The notes under the pieces were generated by a model. It had not been told where the DNA came from. It saw nothing but the letters and a program-made list of their open reading frames with translations, and ran no database searches. A stretch of DNA of 64,000 nucleotides, from contig NC_085051.1 in the NCBI RefSeq assembly GCF_963662255.1, forward strand, positions 54,227,101 to 54,291,100. Reading direction: 5' to 3'. The position numbers were made by a program, and so were the translations under genes. This stretch comes from Cinclus cinclus. Taxonomy: Eukaryota > Chordata > Aves > Passeriformes > Cinclidae. Below are positions 37,101 to 48,100 of the stretch, in pieces (the first letter of the stretch is position 1; each line of letters opens with the position of its first letter).

Positions 37101-38889
37101 ACCACTGGTATTTGTGGTTAGTCATCTTTCATTAGCTCCCCTGAGTGACCAGTGGTTTTATGAAGGAAAAACACATTTTCTAAGTGATGCAGAAATTCTT
37201 GCAATAAAAGTTGGTTCAGAACAATTGATGTGAGCTCCTTGAAGCTGTTTATCAGCAACACTGAGAGAAGGCAAAGGTCAATACTGGCTCAGATAAACAA
37301 TTATCACCTCTAAAACTGACTGGGCTTCGGACAAGTGCTGTTAGGACTTCCAGAAGCCTCCGTAGAAACCACTCCTTTTCTCATCTGTATTAGAAGGAGC
37401 CAGAAACAGCAGGTAAGTGACCTTTCCAGTAAATGACAGCAGGTCAATGCCTCACACACCACTCGCAGCAAGACCTGAGACCTGTATGAGAATTGATCTG
37501 CTAATTAATTAGTATTTCTTCATTTCCTTTGCATCAGTTACATGTGTATATATATATATATGCACACATACATATGTATAGAATGGTCTTTGCATAGAAT
37601 GGTCTTTGGTAGCTGAAGCATCTGAGGTAGTGGGTAGTATCACCGAAATCCATGCCAGGCTAGCAATGCCAAAGTCAAAAAACCAAACAGCTCCCAAAAA
37701 CCCCACACACGCATCCCCAAAAAAAATTTGAAAAAACAAGCTGCAGAGCCATGTCTGATGATTGGGATGGAGGGGGAAAAAAATAGACATTCCTCCCCCT
37801 AACCTCTGACAGTAATCTTTTACATGGGGTCAAGCTCTAGCCCACTCACTATTCCCTGTGGAAGTGGCCTTGCCTCCTGTACAGTAGCATGCCATGTCCA
37901 TCAGAGAGCTGGTTTAAAGTGTCAGTGTTGGCAAAAAGGATGAGCTCACATCACCCTTTTAACTGGGCATGAGGCAAGAAAGGAAATCGAGTTCCAGCCA
38001 TCTTATTTCTAGAAGTGCCTGTTTGTGGCAGTCCATCAGGGGTGTAACCCGGCAGCCTGTTGGGCACTAATGAGTGTGTTAGTGCTTGCTTTGTCTCTTT
38101 ATTAGATCCAGATTGCCAGTGACAAAGAGGATGCCTGAAGCATGTAGCCTGCTCAACTGCCACGGTGCTACGTGGATCCCTGGCATGACAGAAGTGTACA
38201 GCCTGCTGAACATGACAGGACTGTACAGCCTGCTTCAGGGAGGTAGGGATCTGGGCCCTTTTCTTCCCAAATCACTGGTCCATCACTAACGAGCTTTGAT
38301 AATGAGCACATTTTACAGAATGATTGCAAGATTTTGCCATTTAATCTCTTATATACTTACAGGAGTTTAGTTGTTCTGAAATACCTCCATGTGTTATTAG
38401 TATCTAGGTTTCTGAAGCAGACACTGTTCATTAAATATTTGCCCATCAGCTCTATGAGATGATAAGAAAAATAAAACAGGAGAGAAGGTCTTTTGTAAGC
38501 ATATACACTTCATACCTGTCATGATTGTAAAAAATTTTGGCCAACAGCTGCATTTTTTAGTTGTTCAAAGCAGTACAAATTTGAACATTGTCTAAATAAA
38601 TGTCTTTGTCAGGGAAAAACTCCAAACCCTTGTGTATTTTAATGTTTTCACAGTCTCAAGATAATGCACCCTTCCTGTGACAGGCATTACCTCTCAGGAG
38701 CTGAGCGTAGGCACCAGAGTTTACATTGCAGGGCTGTAAATAGTGCCTCAGACAGCAGTGTTTGGTTTCAGGTGATACCTTTACAGTGCCTGAGGAGTGA
38801 CAGAGCACTTCAGACAGTTTAGGCGGCTGCTGAAATCCTTAAAATTCCCTGGGCTGAGTCACTGAAGACAAGTTTTCTTGAGGACTGCA

Positions 38890-38977
38890 AAATATATATA
38901 AATATATATATTTATATGCATATTATATATAATATATTCTTCATAGTATATATATATAAATATATAATATATATAGA
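38890..38977. repeat. AT-rich (TA)n repeat flanked by a 10-bp direct repeat
   Basis: This is about 88 bp of TATATAAATATATA-type sequence, largely self-complementary. TCTTGAGGAC occurs at 38876-38885 and again at 38982-38991, so the AT block sits between two copies of the same 10 bp. Confidence 0.75.
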
Positions 38978-39478
38978 ACTGTCTTGAGGACAGTCAGCTA
39001 CATGTGCCCTTCCAGCAGAGGTGGCAGTATCCATTTTCCTCCTGAAAGACAAAACTTTTCCTGCTAACTAGGCCTAATTCTTGAAACTTGAGGAAATGTT
39101 GTTTGCTGCTGAGGTTTGTGGCTGGTCTGTAAATGGAAAAGGTCCCAAGCAAGTGGTGCCGGAGACAGCTTTTGGTGAGTCTGACAAAATGGTAAGCGTG
39201 GAAATACAGTGTATTACCAGTCCTGATCATAAAGAGGTGTTTCATGGTGTTCTTTGCTTTTGAAGAGGAAACTCACTGTGTCAAACCTATAGTAATTAGA
39301 GTTGTGTTTCCACTGAGATTCTTAAAATAGTGCAGCCCTCTACCATGAATGGAAACGTGCCCTTTGAGCTCTGAATTCCAGAATGGCTGAAAAATGGCAA
39401 AGACATTGATAAGCTTGGGGGATGGGCCATGGAAAGCTCCTGAAACTCAGGAAGAGGCCCAGAGTTCCTCATGTCTCA

Positions 39479-39680
39479 GTACAGGCTGGGAAACACCTGC
39501 TTAAGGAGCAGCTCTGCCAAGGGCAGCCTGAGCATGAGTTAGGATGAGCATGAGTTAGGATGAGCATGAGTCAACACTGCACTTGCATCTTGAATAAAGC
39601 AGATGGCTTGCTGGGCTACACTGAGGGGAATAATGACCAGCAGTGAGGGAAGGTTCTTCCCATTGCTCATGTTGATGAGT
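39479..39680 (+). mobile_element. CR1 LINE internal fragment with a short tandem triplication
   Basis: ACAGGCTGGGAAACACCTGC, TTAAGGAGCAGCTCTGCCAA, TGAGCATGAGTCAACACTGC and ATGGCTTGCTGGGCTACACT follow the CR1 untranslated region. Within it, GAGCATGAGTTAGGAT is repeated about three times (39531-39573), a local expansion not expected in CR1. The ends are approximate. Confidence 0.7.
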
Positions 39681-42600
39681 AGTGCCACAGATTCCTGCTA
39701 CATGTCCATTGCATGTCCACCATCCATTGTAATGGCATGTTTTGCATCTTTAGTAAATGGGTGAAGAAGAAAGGGAGAATTGCCAAGACGATGTTATATT
39801 CTAGTTTCAAGACTCTGCCATGCTGCAGATAAGACTTGTTTTGCTCCCAGTGCACAGTCACATGTATGTCAGTACCACAGTCACAGATTTGCTGCTCAGT
39901 TACCACCCCATAGCACTGAAAACAGTTCAGATTTTGTACTCCAATTTTCTTCTGCTTCATTTCTCCCAGCCATTGAGGCTGTACCCTTGTGGCGACCTTG
40001 GCAGTGACTCTTATCACTGTTTCATGCTTTCATTGGAAGCTGGGTTCTTTCAGAATTCAGGAATGCAGTTTGTAGCTGTACCAACGAGGCCTCAATCATG
40101 TCTGTCTCAGATAAAATATAGCTTGAAGACATTTACTGAGTAAGTTTTTAAAAGGTTAGCCCTGTCATTCTGAAACAGCATTAAGTTTCTATCTATAGTT
40201 TCTAAAGGAAATTATTGGAAAAGGGGACATCGAACCCATTTCCTGAGTATTTAGTCCACTGATTTTTAGTACTGTATGATCTCCAGAAAAGATAACATGC
40301 CTTCAGTGATCTCTACTTGCTTATATTAGGCACTGGAATAAGTAACATCTCCAACTTTGCCAGAAGAACTGAAGTTGGAATAAAATGGCAGGAAGCTCCT
40401 GTGCTGGGTGCTGGACCTGGCCTGAAGAACAACTCATGCCTGGGACAAACTGGGTGGGGGCTTTGAATTTTGAAGGGCTAGGAGGAAGGTCAGGCTACTC
40501 TTCTTCATTAGTCAATCAGTTATTCAATGTCAGTATCTAAGTTTTATATCGGAACCAGTTACAGTGGTGATACATTTGTATTTAGGTAGCCCCTCCTACA
40601 GCTTTGACAGTGATAATGGATCAGTGTTAGATACAGAGGAAATACTGTATACCTTCACCGACAATCTGGGGATCTTCTAAATCTTGCAAACAGGAAAAAA
40701 AAAAAGAAGGACAAAATTGTGTCATACCAATGTCTCCTCTGAAATCCTCATGCAGAGAAAAACCCCAAAATATATTAAGGTATATACATTATAAGAAGCT
40801 ACTGAGCATAAATACATAGAATAAGTAATAATAGATTCTAATATACATGGAAAAGAAGTCAAGTGAAATAAATAGAAGTTAGCTAGTTAAGGCATTACAA
40901 ATAGGATAAGGCATTTTGTCTATGAGAGATTGATTTGCTCCACGCTGTGTAATTAAAACACTAAAGCTGGTACTGATGAAAGTCTGAGCCCTATCCAAAA
41001 TGCACTGATGATTTCCATACAGACGAAAAATGCCAGCAGCACAAAAACGTCACATTCTATTAATTGGCACCCTGTATGGTAGGCCTAGGATTGAGCATTA
41101 CTTTTACAGCTTATACCACACCACTCCTGCAAACTGCTCAGCAGAGAGCAAAAAGAATGAGTGTCTTCAAGACTTCCCTGCATAAATGGATTTCATCTGC
41201 AAAAGCTGTGCCCAGGAAATTTCCACATTAGTGCTTGTGATGTTCTCTGTAGCTGTGGCATGTTATCCTGGCAATGTTCAGGGAATTGCCTTGACTCCGT
41301 GCAGCTTCTTTTCTCTGCACAGACATCTTCTCTATGCAGGGTTGACAACACAGCCACACATATTTAAAATAAGCACACTTTGTGAGCTGCTGCTGGGGAT
41401 GGTTTGTTAGACATGGTGAGTGCAGAGCAGGGTTCTCGGCCAGCCTGCACTGACACAGCCCCTTTGAGCTGAGCAGATGCACTGAGTTATTCCAGATGAG
41501 TGGCTGCTCTGGGGAACGCAGAGAGGAGAGCATACAAGGAACAACATATAAAGCTGTCTCAAAGCAAGGATTCACTTCCACAACAAAATAATAAGAGCAG
41601 GGCTGGATGCAGCTGCAACATGGAGGGAGGAAGGTATTGCCCATCCCTTCCCAAGCCATGTGTGGGAGAGGATGTTTGTACTGCGCAGCAATAGTGGAAG
41701 GACAGAGCCTCAGAGCCTCTCCCACGTAAATCCACACTGAATAGTGCATAGCACTATTTGGACAAAGATTTAAAGAATTCTTAGGACAACCACCTAGTAT
41801 TAAATCAAAAACATTGTTGCCTGCAGAGAGAGAAAACAGAACACTTGGCACGATGTTAGGTCAGTGACAGCCGTTCTCACTGTCAGAGTTCATATTCCTT
41901 TTTTCATGACAGGTTAAAATAATCTGGAAGGAAGCAAACTGAACAAAAACAGTGCAACAGAAATAAAAGCAGATTATGGAACAGCCAGGAACAACAACCA
42001 TAAAAAAAACAGGTAAAGCAGCCCTTTTGTAAACCCCTGTCGGCAGAACAATAACGTCTTTGTAACAGCAAAAATAATTTATAGTTTTGAGGGTGCCCTC
42101 TAGTGAGTGGGACCCTCAGGTGCTCTGATCTGCCGAGCAGCACTAGTGCATCTCAGGGGTGGCAGGAATGAAACTCAGCCATGCTGTGCTAATTTAAGAG
42201 CAAGCACTGGCTGGGATGACAAGATGGCAGAGCCTTCTCTTTACAGCAGCATGTCTCAAAAACCAGCCCTTAATCCCATATATCACCATCTTATCAAATA
42301 TGTTTTGGATGCATGAACCTCATCAAGAGCACATCAAGATGAGGGCACAAACCCTGTGCTAGCAAGTTCTCATGAAACAATATGCTCTTGTGAACAGAGA
42401 ACAGATAATGTCTGAACCAGGTGCAGCCCTCTGATCCCAGCTCTAAAGATGTTGTCTGTTAAGACTGATGTACTAAGAAAAGTACACAGAAGAAAGAAAA
42501 CGTCCCCTAGACCTTTCAGTAAAAGCAGTTTTATGCAAGGAGGGGGGTTTTTTATCTTCAGATCCATATTGCAGAGCAGAGAAAGGACAGTGCAGTGGGA

Positions 42601-43498
42601 CTAAGCACGTGGGGCGTGGTGCTTTACCCTAGGCCCAGCAGGGCATGTGTGCCCATCCCGATAGTCCATCCCACATAACACAGACTGCATGCTGGCACAT
42701 GGCCAACTGTATCAGCTGCTATCACATAATCTCCATTCAAAAGAACTTCCAGATTATTTCTTTAACTGTATCAGCATGACAACATTAAAGAAGAACCAGT
42801 GAGCTGGCCAAAAGCCACTCATTTTATACCAATTCAACTAAGGAAACTCCCTATTTAAAGAGGTGTAGGAGGCAGAGTCCCACCTCTGTGATGTGCTTTG
42901 ATATCTTTCTAAATGGCCTAGTAATGATACCAAAAAAACCCAAAAAACCAAAAAAAACCTGGGAAGTTTTACTACAAGCACATGGAGAGGAGGGGTTTGG
43001 GATAAGTGAAGCTGAAGGAATAGATAAAATATTTTAAGGCCTGGATCACTATTTATCTGCCACCTATTTCTGAAATGGAACACTTTGACATTTTGCAGTA
43101 AGTTTCCTGCAAAACATGGCATATTCAGTAAGGCTGATAAATATTTAGATTCACAAAGCCAAATCAGCTATCCTGTGTATTTTCCCTGAACTTGCTGAAA
43201 ACAGAAGGCAGAATTTTCCTCAGTTTGCTGAGCTTGTAAGTTCTTTTCCTTTTAAGAAAGCTTTCAGTATTGAAAATTGCAATGTCTGTGACTTACACTG
43301 TGATTTTTATCTGGCTGCTTATTTCTAATTATATTTTGGGGTAATTGGAAGCATTGAGTGACAGGTAAACATTTGTTATGATTTTCTCACAGATGGATCA
43401 GATGAATCAGAAACAACAAAAAAAATCTTTAAATCTGTAATTGCTTACTGGAGTATACAAATCTAAATCTATATGTTTTGTGGGTAGTCTACGGTAGC

Positions 43499-43540
43499 TC
43501 AGGTCAGAATGTGATATACAGGTCAGAATGTGATATACTT
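43499..43540. repeat. Short tandem duplication, about 20 bp x 2
   Basis: CAGGTCAGAATGTGATATA occurs twice in immediate succession. No gene context is seen. Confidence 0.8.
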
Positions 43541-44200
43541 AATTAAACTGGTCCCAGTGCAAAATGAATGTGAAGACAACTGCTACAAAGGGATAACTGT
43601 GATACCAAGGACAGTATATCAGTAAAACTGAGAAAGCTTCTGCCCATTCAGTGTATTCCTAAGTACTCTGAAGAAAGGACACAAGCAGTGATGTATCAGA
43701 GAGGTGTCTGTGCAGAGCTCTTGGGGTACCCAGGGCTTTCTCCTTTCCCAAACAGTTTTCCATGCCATGAACTTGGATGTGGTACAGGACACATTGCAGA
43801 GGAGTGCTTCAATATGAACAAAATATTTCAGCTTGAATAAAAAGTGAAGAAGGATGATAGACATCTTTATATTTACTGATGTTATTCAGAGAATCAATAG
43901 GGAATAGTTATTCACAGTTTTTTGTAAAATCTGACATAGGGGACACCCAGAGTTCTGTGTCTGACCTGAACTTCTTGAAGCACTGGTAGAAATAGAATAC
44001 AGAAAAGACAGGCTTAACAACAACAGTTCATTTTGTGCCTTAAACTACCTTACTGGAAATGGAAACTGCTGAAAATACATGAAGTGCCATTTTTCTTTGT
44101 GCTGTAAGTGACCAAACTATCAACCAGGTAATTTGCCTGCAATATTCACACAGGCACAGGAGAAGCAAAGTAGCAAGAAAAGGACTGTCATTTTTATTCT

Positions 44201-44290
44201 CTGTTTTTTGTTTTTGTGGGATTTTTTTGTTTTGTTTTGTTTTTGTTTGTTTGCTTTTGTTAGTTAGTTTGTTTGTTTGTTTTGTATTTT
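44201..44290. repeat. TTTG/TTTTG-rich simple repeat
   Basis: Runs of TTTTG, TTTG and GTTT units make up about 90 bp on the + strand. Confidence 0.85.
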
Positions 44291-44840
44291 GGGGGGAGGA
44301 GAGGATATTTCACAAAAAGGTTTTCAAGGATAAACCAAAATCATGGTATTTCACAGTTACCTTCACTGATTTGGGATGTGCTTTGGTTGCTCTTCCACAT
44401 TCAGAATCTCATTAATTAACCTGAAAAATCTCCAGCATTAATTTTCAGGAGCACTCAATGCCAACAAGCTTTGCCAGGTCAGGTCTCATCTTTTCTGCTA
44501 CTTCTAAATCACCAGTGGATCTTCTTCAAGGCTCACTACTCTGCAACTAATAAAACACTCAGCACCATTCTGCTGGGTAAGAATTCAGAAGACAGGCAGG
44601 TGAACCAATTCCCTCCCTGCAGGGTGCTCAGGCCTGCTGGTACAGAGCAGACAGAATTATTTTGCCTTCATAGTTTGTAAAGAGAGGAGAGATGGTCAGT
44701 AGCAGATGTTGGTGAAGGTGAGTCTTACAAAGCAATTAAGAGATGTCATCACCTGAGTCTGACTCAGAGCGCTGCAACAGAAGATTCCTGCAGTGGGGTA
44801 GTGGTGGCAATGTGTCAAATGTAAGCAGCCCTCAGTAAAA

Positions 44841-44893
44841 GCTGGACTAGTTGATCCTTGTGATTCCCTTCCAACTCAGAATATCCTGTGAAT
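44841..44893 (+). mobile_element. CR1 LINE 3' terminal scrap
   Basis: GCTGGACTAGTTGATCCTTG and TGATTCCCTTCCAACTCAGA match a CR1 3' end. It is followed within 15 bp by the palindrome at 44901. Confidence 0.75.
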
Positions 44894-44900
44894 CTGCAAA

Positions 44901-44930
44901 AGTAAATTTAAATTTAAATTTAAATTTACT
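44901..44930. repeat. Perfect 30-bp palindrome of AAATTT repeats
   Basis: Four AAATTT hexamers flanked by AGT and ACT make all 30 bases their own reverse complement. It can be read as a hexamer microsatellite or a cruciform-capable inverted repeat. Confidence 0.9.
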
Positions 44931-45521
44931 CTTCAGTGACAGCACCAGCAGAACTGTTCCAGCATGAGCTGCTCCCCTTCAAATCTACTTCATATTTGAG
45001 ATCAGTGTTTTAGAGCACTCTTTCTCCAAAATTGGATTAGTGTTTTTAGTTCTTTCTTTGTGTTTCATCCAGTTCTCAGACAGCCAACTTCCATCCATGT
45101 TTATCCCATGCCACATTAATGAAACATGCATGATCAACTCTCCTCTATCCTGACAGAGCTCTTTCCAACTGGAATTCATTCAAATTAACCAATATTCCCC
45201 AGAGAACTTCAGGAACATCAGAGTGTCTCGCTAGTGAATATTTACAAAGTATTTCCTTAAACAGAAAGAAAAGGCCCTGGCTATTCAATATGCAGTTGCA
45301 AAAGTCTTCTGAACATCCTTAAGAATGCATTTGCAAGTATGTGCAGAAAAAGCCAAAGTAGAAGTCCTTATAGATAAAGAAAGGGTGTCAGGAGTAAGAT
45401 TTTGGAGGTCAGAAGGAATTTTTGGGAATTGCTGCGAATTACAACCATGGCTTCTCCTGTGAAACCACAGTGATTGTACCTGCAAACTATTAGCAGTTCA
45501 ACAACTCACTCCCATCATTTG

Positions 45522-45640
45522 GGAGTTTGAACAATGCTCTCAGGCATTGGTGTGATTTTTAGGGCTGTCCTGGGCAGAGCTAGGATGCAGAGCTTGATGG
45601 TCCTTGTGGGTCCCTTCCAAGTCAGGATAGCCTGTGATTG
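45522..45640 (+). mobile_element. CR1 LINE 3' fragment
   Basis: AACAATGCTCTCAGGCATTG, GTGTGATTTTTAGGGCTGTC, GATGGTCCTTGTGGGTCCCT and TCCAAGTCAGGATAGCCTGT follow a CR1 3' end of the same type as the larger copy at 46740-47693. Confidence 0.88.
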
Positions 45641-45964
45641 TACAGCCATAGTTAGGCACTGCGTTCAGTACGACTGGTCTTGGGGTTTCAGTAATTTTGG
45701 AAGAACTCGAGTAATGAAACCAGAGCAAAGTTAGTCCATTAGGTATTGTGGCCCATTTTCAGCACACTATGTTGCTGTATGTCTCGCATAATTGCGTTTT
45801 CATATAAGTGCCATTCTAAATCTTGTGCTAGTATTGAAAATGTACACTGATGTTTTTATGAGCTTCTGAATGGAAGAAAGCCGTTTAAAACCACTGATTT
45901 TGTCACTACTTTTTGAGGGGGTTGTTATTGTTTGGTTTTGGTGTTTAGAGTTTTTGTTTGTTTC

Positions 45965-46700
45965 TTTTTTTTTTTTTTTTTTTTTTTTTGAGGAAGAAAC
46001 TTAAGTCTTTATTTGATAACTTGTTTTTTGACCAGAACAAAAAGAAACCAGGAACAAGTCCTTCACTCTTAGCAGACTGAAAGTTCATTCATGGAAAAAT
46101 TGCTTCTGTACTTGGTTGTGATTCTCTCCACAGTACATACAGGGGAAGTTTTGAATTCAGAGACCTCTGGAAGAAATAAAACTGTCTGGAAGAAATACAA
46201 CTGTCTTGACAGATCACCTTCAAGTGACACAAAAGGTAGCACCTAAACTCTCACACCAGTTTTAAACTTGTTTGCCATGAGGAAAACAATGTATTTTCAA
46301 AATATACATAGTACCCAGATTGGCTGCTGATTGGAATGGCATCTGAGACTTTTAACCCATGAAACCACACCTGGGGTGCTATGAAGGCAATCTGTAAATA
46401 GCAAATCTCAGTAATTCCCTTTCATAGCAGAAGGTCTTGGAAAACTCCAGATTTAGCTGAAACTGGGTGTCAGTCCCCAAAAATTCATTTTGCCCACAAG
46501 TGGCCAACCCATTCCTGATGTTGGCTGTTGCTGAGGAGCCCACCAGAGCCCCCTAGCCAAACAGGGATATTCCAGCCTCCTTTATGGTTTCAAAAAGGAA
46601 ATTCTCAGGCTTGTACACACTTTTGTTGGTTCCACAGCATTCAGGCAGCCCAAACCTGGGCAGGGAGTTTTAGGCTGCTCAACGAGCTCCATGGACCCAG
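45965..46700 (-). pseudogene. Candidate retrocopy or gene 3' end on the minus strand, source unknown
   Basis: On the minus strand, AATAAA (46013-46008) is followed 18 nt later by 25 uninterrupted A (T25 at 45965-45989 on +). That is the layout of a polyadenylated mRNA copied into DNA. Farther up the same strand a 38-codon open frame (46669-46556, stop at 46555-46553) reads SVYKPENFLFETIKEAG among others. I do not recognise the source and did not find a matching target-site duplication. The sequence ends upstream where the CR1 begins. A T microsatellite next to a chance AATAAA is the alternative. Confidence 0.3.
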
Positions 46701-47095
46701 CATAATGTGAGGGCCCGCCAAGAAGGGAAAAGAGGGTTCATAAACAAGTGGATGAAGGACTGGAAAGGATACTGAGTAAGTTAACAGATAAAACAGAACT
46801 GGGAGGAGCTGTTGATTCCCTGGAAGGCAGAGACCTTCCAGACAGACCTCAACAAATTAGAGGGCTGGGCAATCAACTGCATGAAGTTTGAAAAGGACAA
46901 GTTCCAGTTTCTGCATCTGGAACAGGGTAACCCTGAATGTAGAGACAGACTGGGGCACTAGGAAAGGGACCTGGGGATCCTGGCTGATGGGAAGTTGGAT
47001 ATGAGCCAGCCGTGCCCTGGCAGCCAGGAGGGATAATCCTGTCCTGGGGGGCATCAGGAACAGCATCGCCAGCCGGGGAAGGGAGGGATTGTCCT

Positions 47096-47145
47096 GCTCT
47101 GCTCTGCTCTGCTCTGCTCTGCTCTGCTCTGCTCTTCTCTGCTCT
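47096..47145. repeat. (GCTCT)n pentanucleotide microsatellite inside CR1
   Basis: There are eight perfect GCTCT units, one TCTCT variant and a final GCTCT. Ordinary CR1 copies have only about two units at this point, so this is an in-place expansion. Confidence 0.9.
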
Positions 47146-47188
47146 GGGACAGCCTCACCTCGAGTGCTGGGGGCAGTTCTGGGTGCCA

Positions 47189-47189
<1 letters not shown>

Positions 47190-47244
<55 letters not shown>
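47190..47244. repeat. Run of 55 A inside CR1
   Basis: The uninterrupted A55 sits where CR1 normally has a short A-rich stretch after GGGTGCCACA. CR1 sequence resumes afterwards (TTAAAGCTATGAGAGACC). It is therefore an internal homopolymer expansion and not a poly(A) tail. Its exact length is uncertain because sequencers misread such runs. Confidence 0.85.
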
Positions 47245-47246
<2 letters not shown>

Positions 47247-47982
47247 AAAGCTATGAGAGACCTTCCAAAGGAGGGCCACGAGAATGGTGAAGGATCTGGT
47301 GGGGAAGGTGTAAGAGGAGTAGATGAGGGCCCTCGGTCTGTTCAGCCTGGAGGATACTGAGGGGAGAGCTCCCTGCAGTTACAACTTGGTGAGGGGCAGA
47401 GGAGGGGCAGACATTGATCTCTTCTCCCGGTGACCAGCGACAGGACGTGAGGGACGAGGCGGAAGCTGTGTCAGGATAGGTTTAGAAAAGGTTCTGCACC
47501 CAGAGGTGGTCGGGTAGTGGAACAGGCTCCCCAGGGAAGCGGTCACAACCCCAACCCCGACAGAGCTCAAGAAGCGCTTGGACGATGCTCTCAGGCGCAC
47601 AGTGCGAGTCTTAGGGTGTCCTGTGCAGGGCTAAGAGTTGGACTCGATGATCCTCGTGGGTCCTTTCCAACTCCGCATATTCCATGAGTCTGAGTTTATT
47701 GACAAACGCGAGTCCAGAGCTGGTTTGGCCTCGCCGCTCCGGGCGCACGGAGGTGACGCCTGAGGGGCGATGGCAGCGGGCGGGGCCGGGCCGGTGCCTC
47801 TGCCGGCCCCGCCGGGCGCTCGGGAAGTGGCGGGAGGAGAAATTTTGCGCTGGGGACGAAGCTTTCGCTTTCCCCCGCGGAAAGAACGGAGCGGGCGCGG
47901 TTCCCGAGCGCCCGGGCCGCGGCGTGAGGGAGGCGGTGGCGCGGCCGTGACGCGGCGCGGGGCGGGGCGGGTCGGTCCGGCC

Positions 47983-48100
47983 ATGCCGAAGCGCTCCTGC
48001 CCCTTCGGGGACGCGGCCCCGCTCCAGCTGAAGACCCGCGTGGGGCTGCGGGAGCTGAGCCGCGGCGTGCGGGGCGAGGAATACCGGCGGGAGGTGTTCG
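47983..48100 (+). CDS. SIVA1: SIVA1 coding exon 1 (residues 1-40)
   Basis: This exon encodes the conserved MPKRSCPF start and [17 protein letters not shown]. It ends TTCG|gtgagc in phase 1. It is extremely GC-rich. The following intron is only 134 bp. Confidence 0.96.

Larger units (their letters stand above)
34111..46740. other. Intergenic region between ADSS1 and SIVA1
   Basis: No exon of a known gene is recognised on either strand in these 12.6 kb. The longest ORF, 41228-41851 on the minus strand (207 codons, Cys-rich), has no recognisable domain. Other contents are CR1 scraps, AT and TTTG repeats, short tandem duplications and a possible retrocopy end near 45965-46700. Confidence 0.65.
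46740..47693 (+). mobile_element. CR1 LINE, 5'-truncated, about 950 bp, just upstream of SIVA1
   Basis: The sequence follows the 3' part of avian CR1: AACTGGGAGGAGCTGTTGAT, GGCTGGGCAATCAACTGCAT, CCTGGCAGCCAGGAGGG, CCTCACCTCGAGTGCTGGGG, GGTGACCAGCGACAGGACGT and CTCGATGATCCTCGTGGGTC, ending TTCCAACTCCGCATATTCCA. The body is interrupted by a GCTCT array and a 55-A run. The reverse transcriptase ORF is missing. The minus-strand ORF with a poly-Phe run is only the A55 read backwards. Confidence 0.92.

Noticed and set aside
46857..47279. 140-codon minus-strand ORF with poly-Phe
   Set aside because: It is the reverse reading of a CR1 element with A55 and the GCTCT array.
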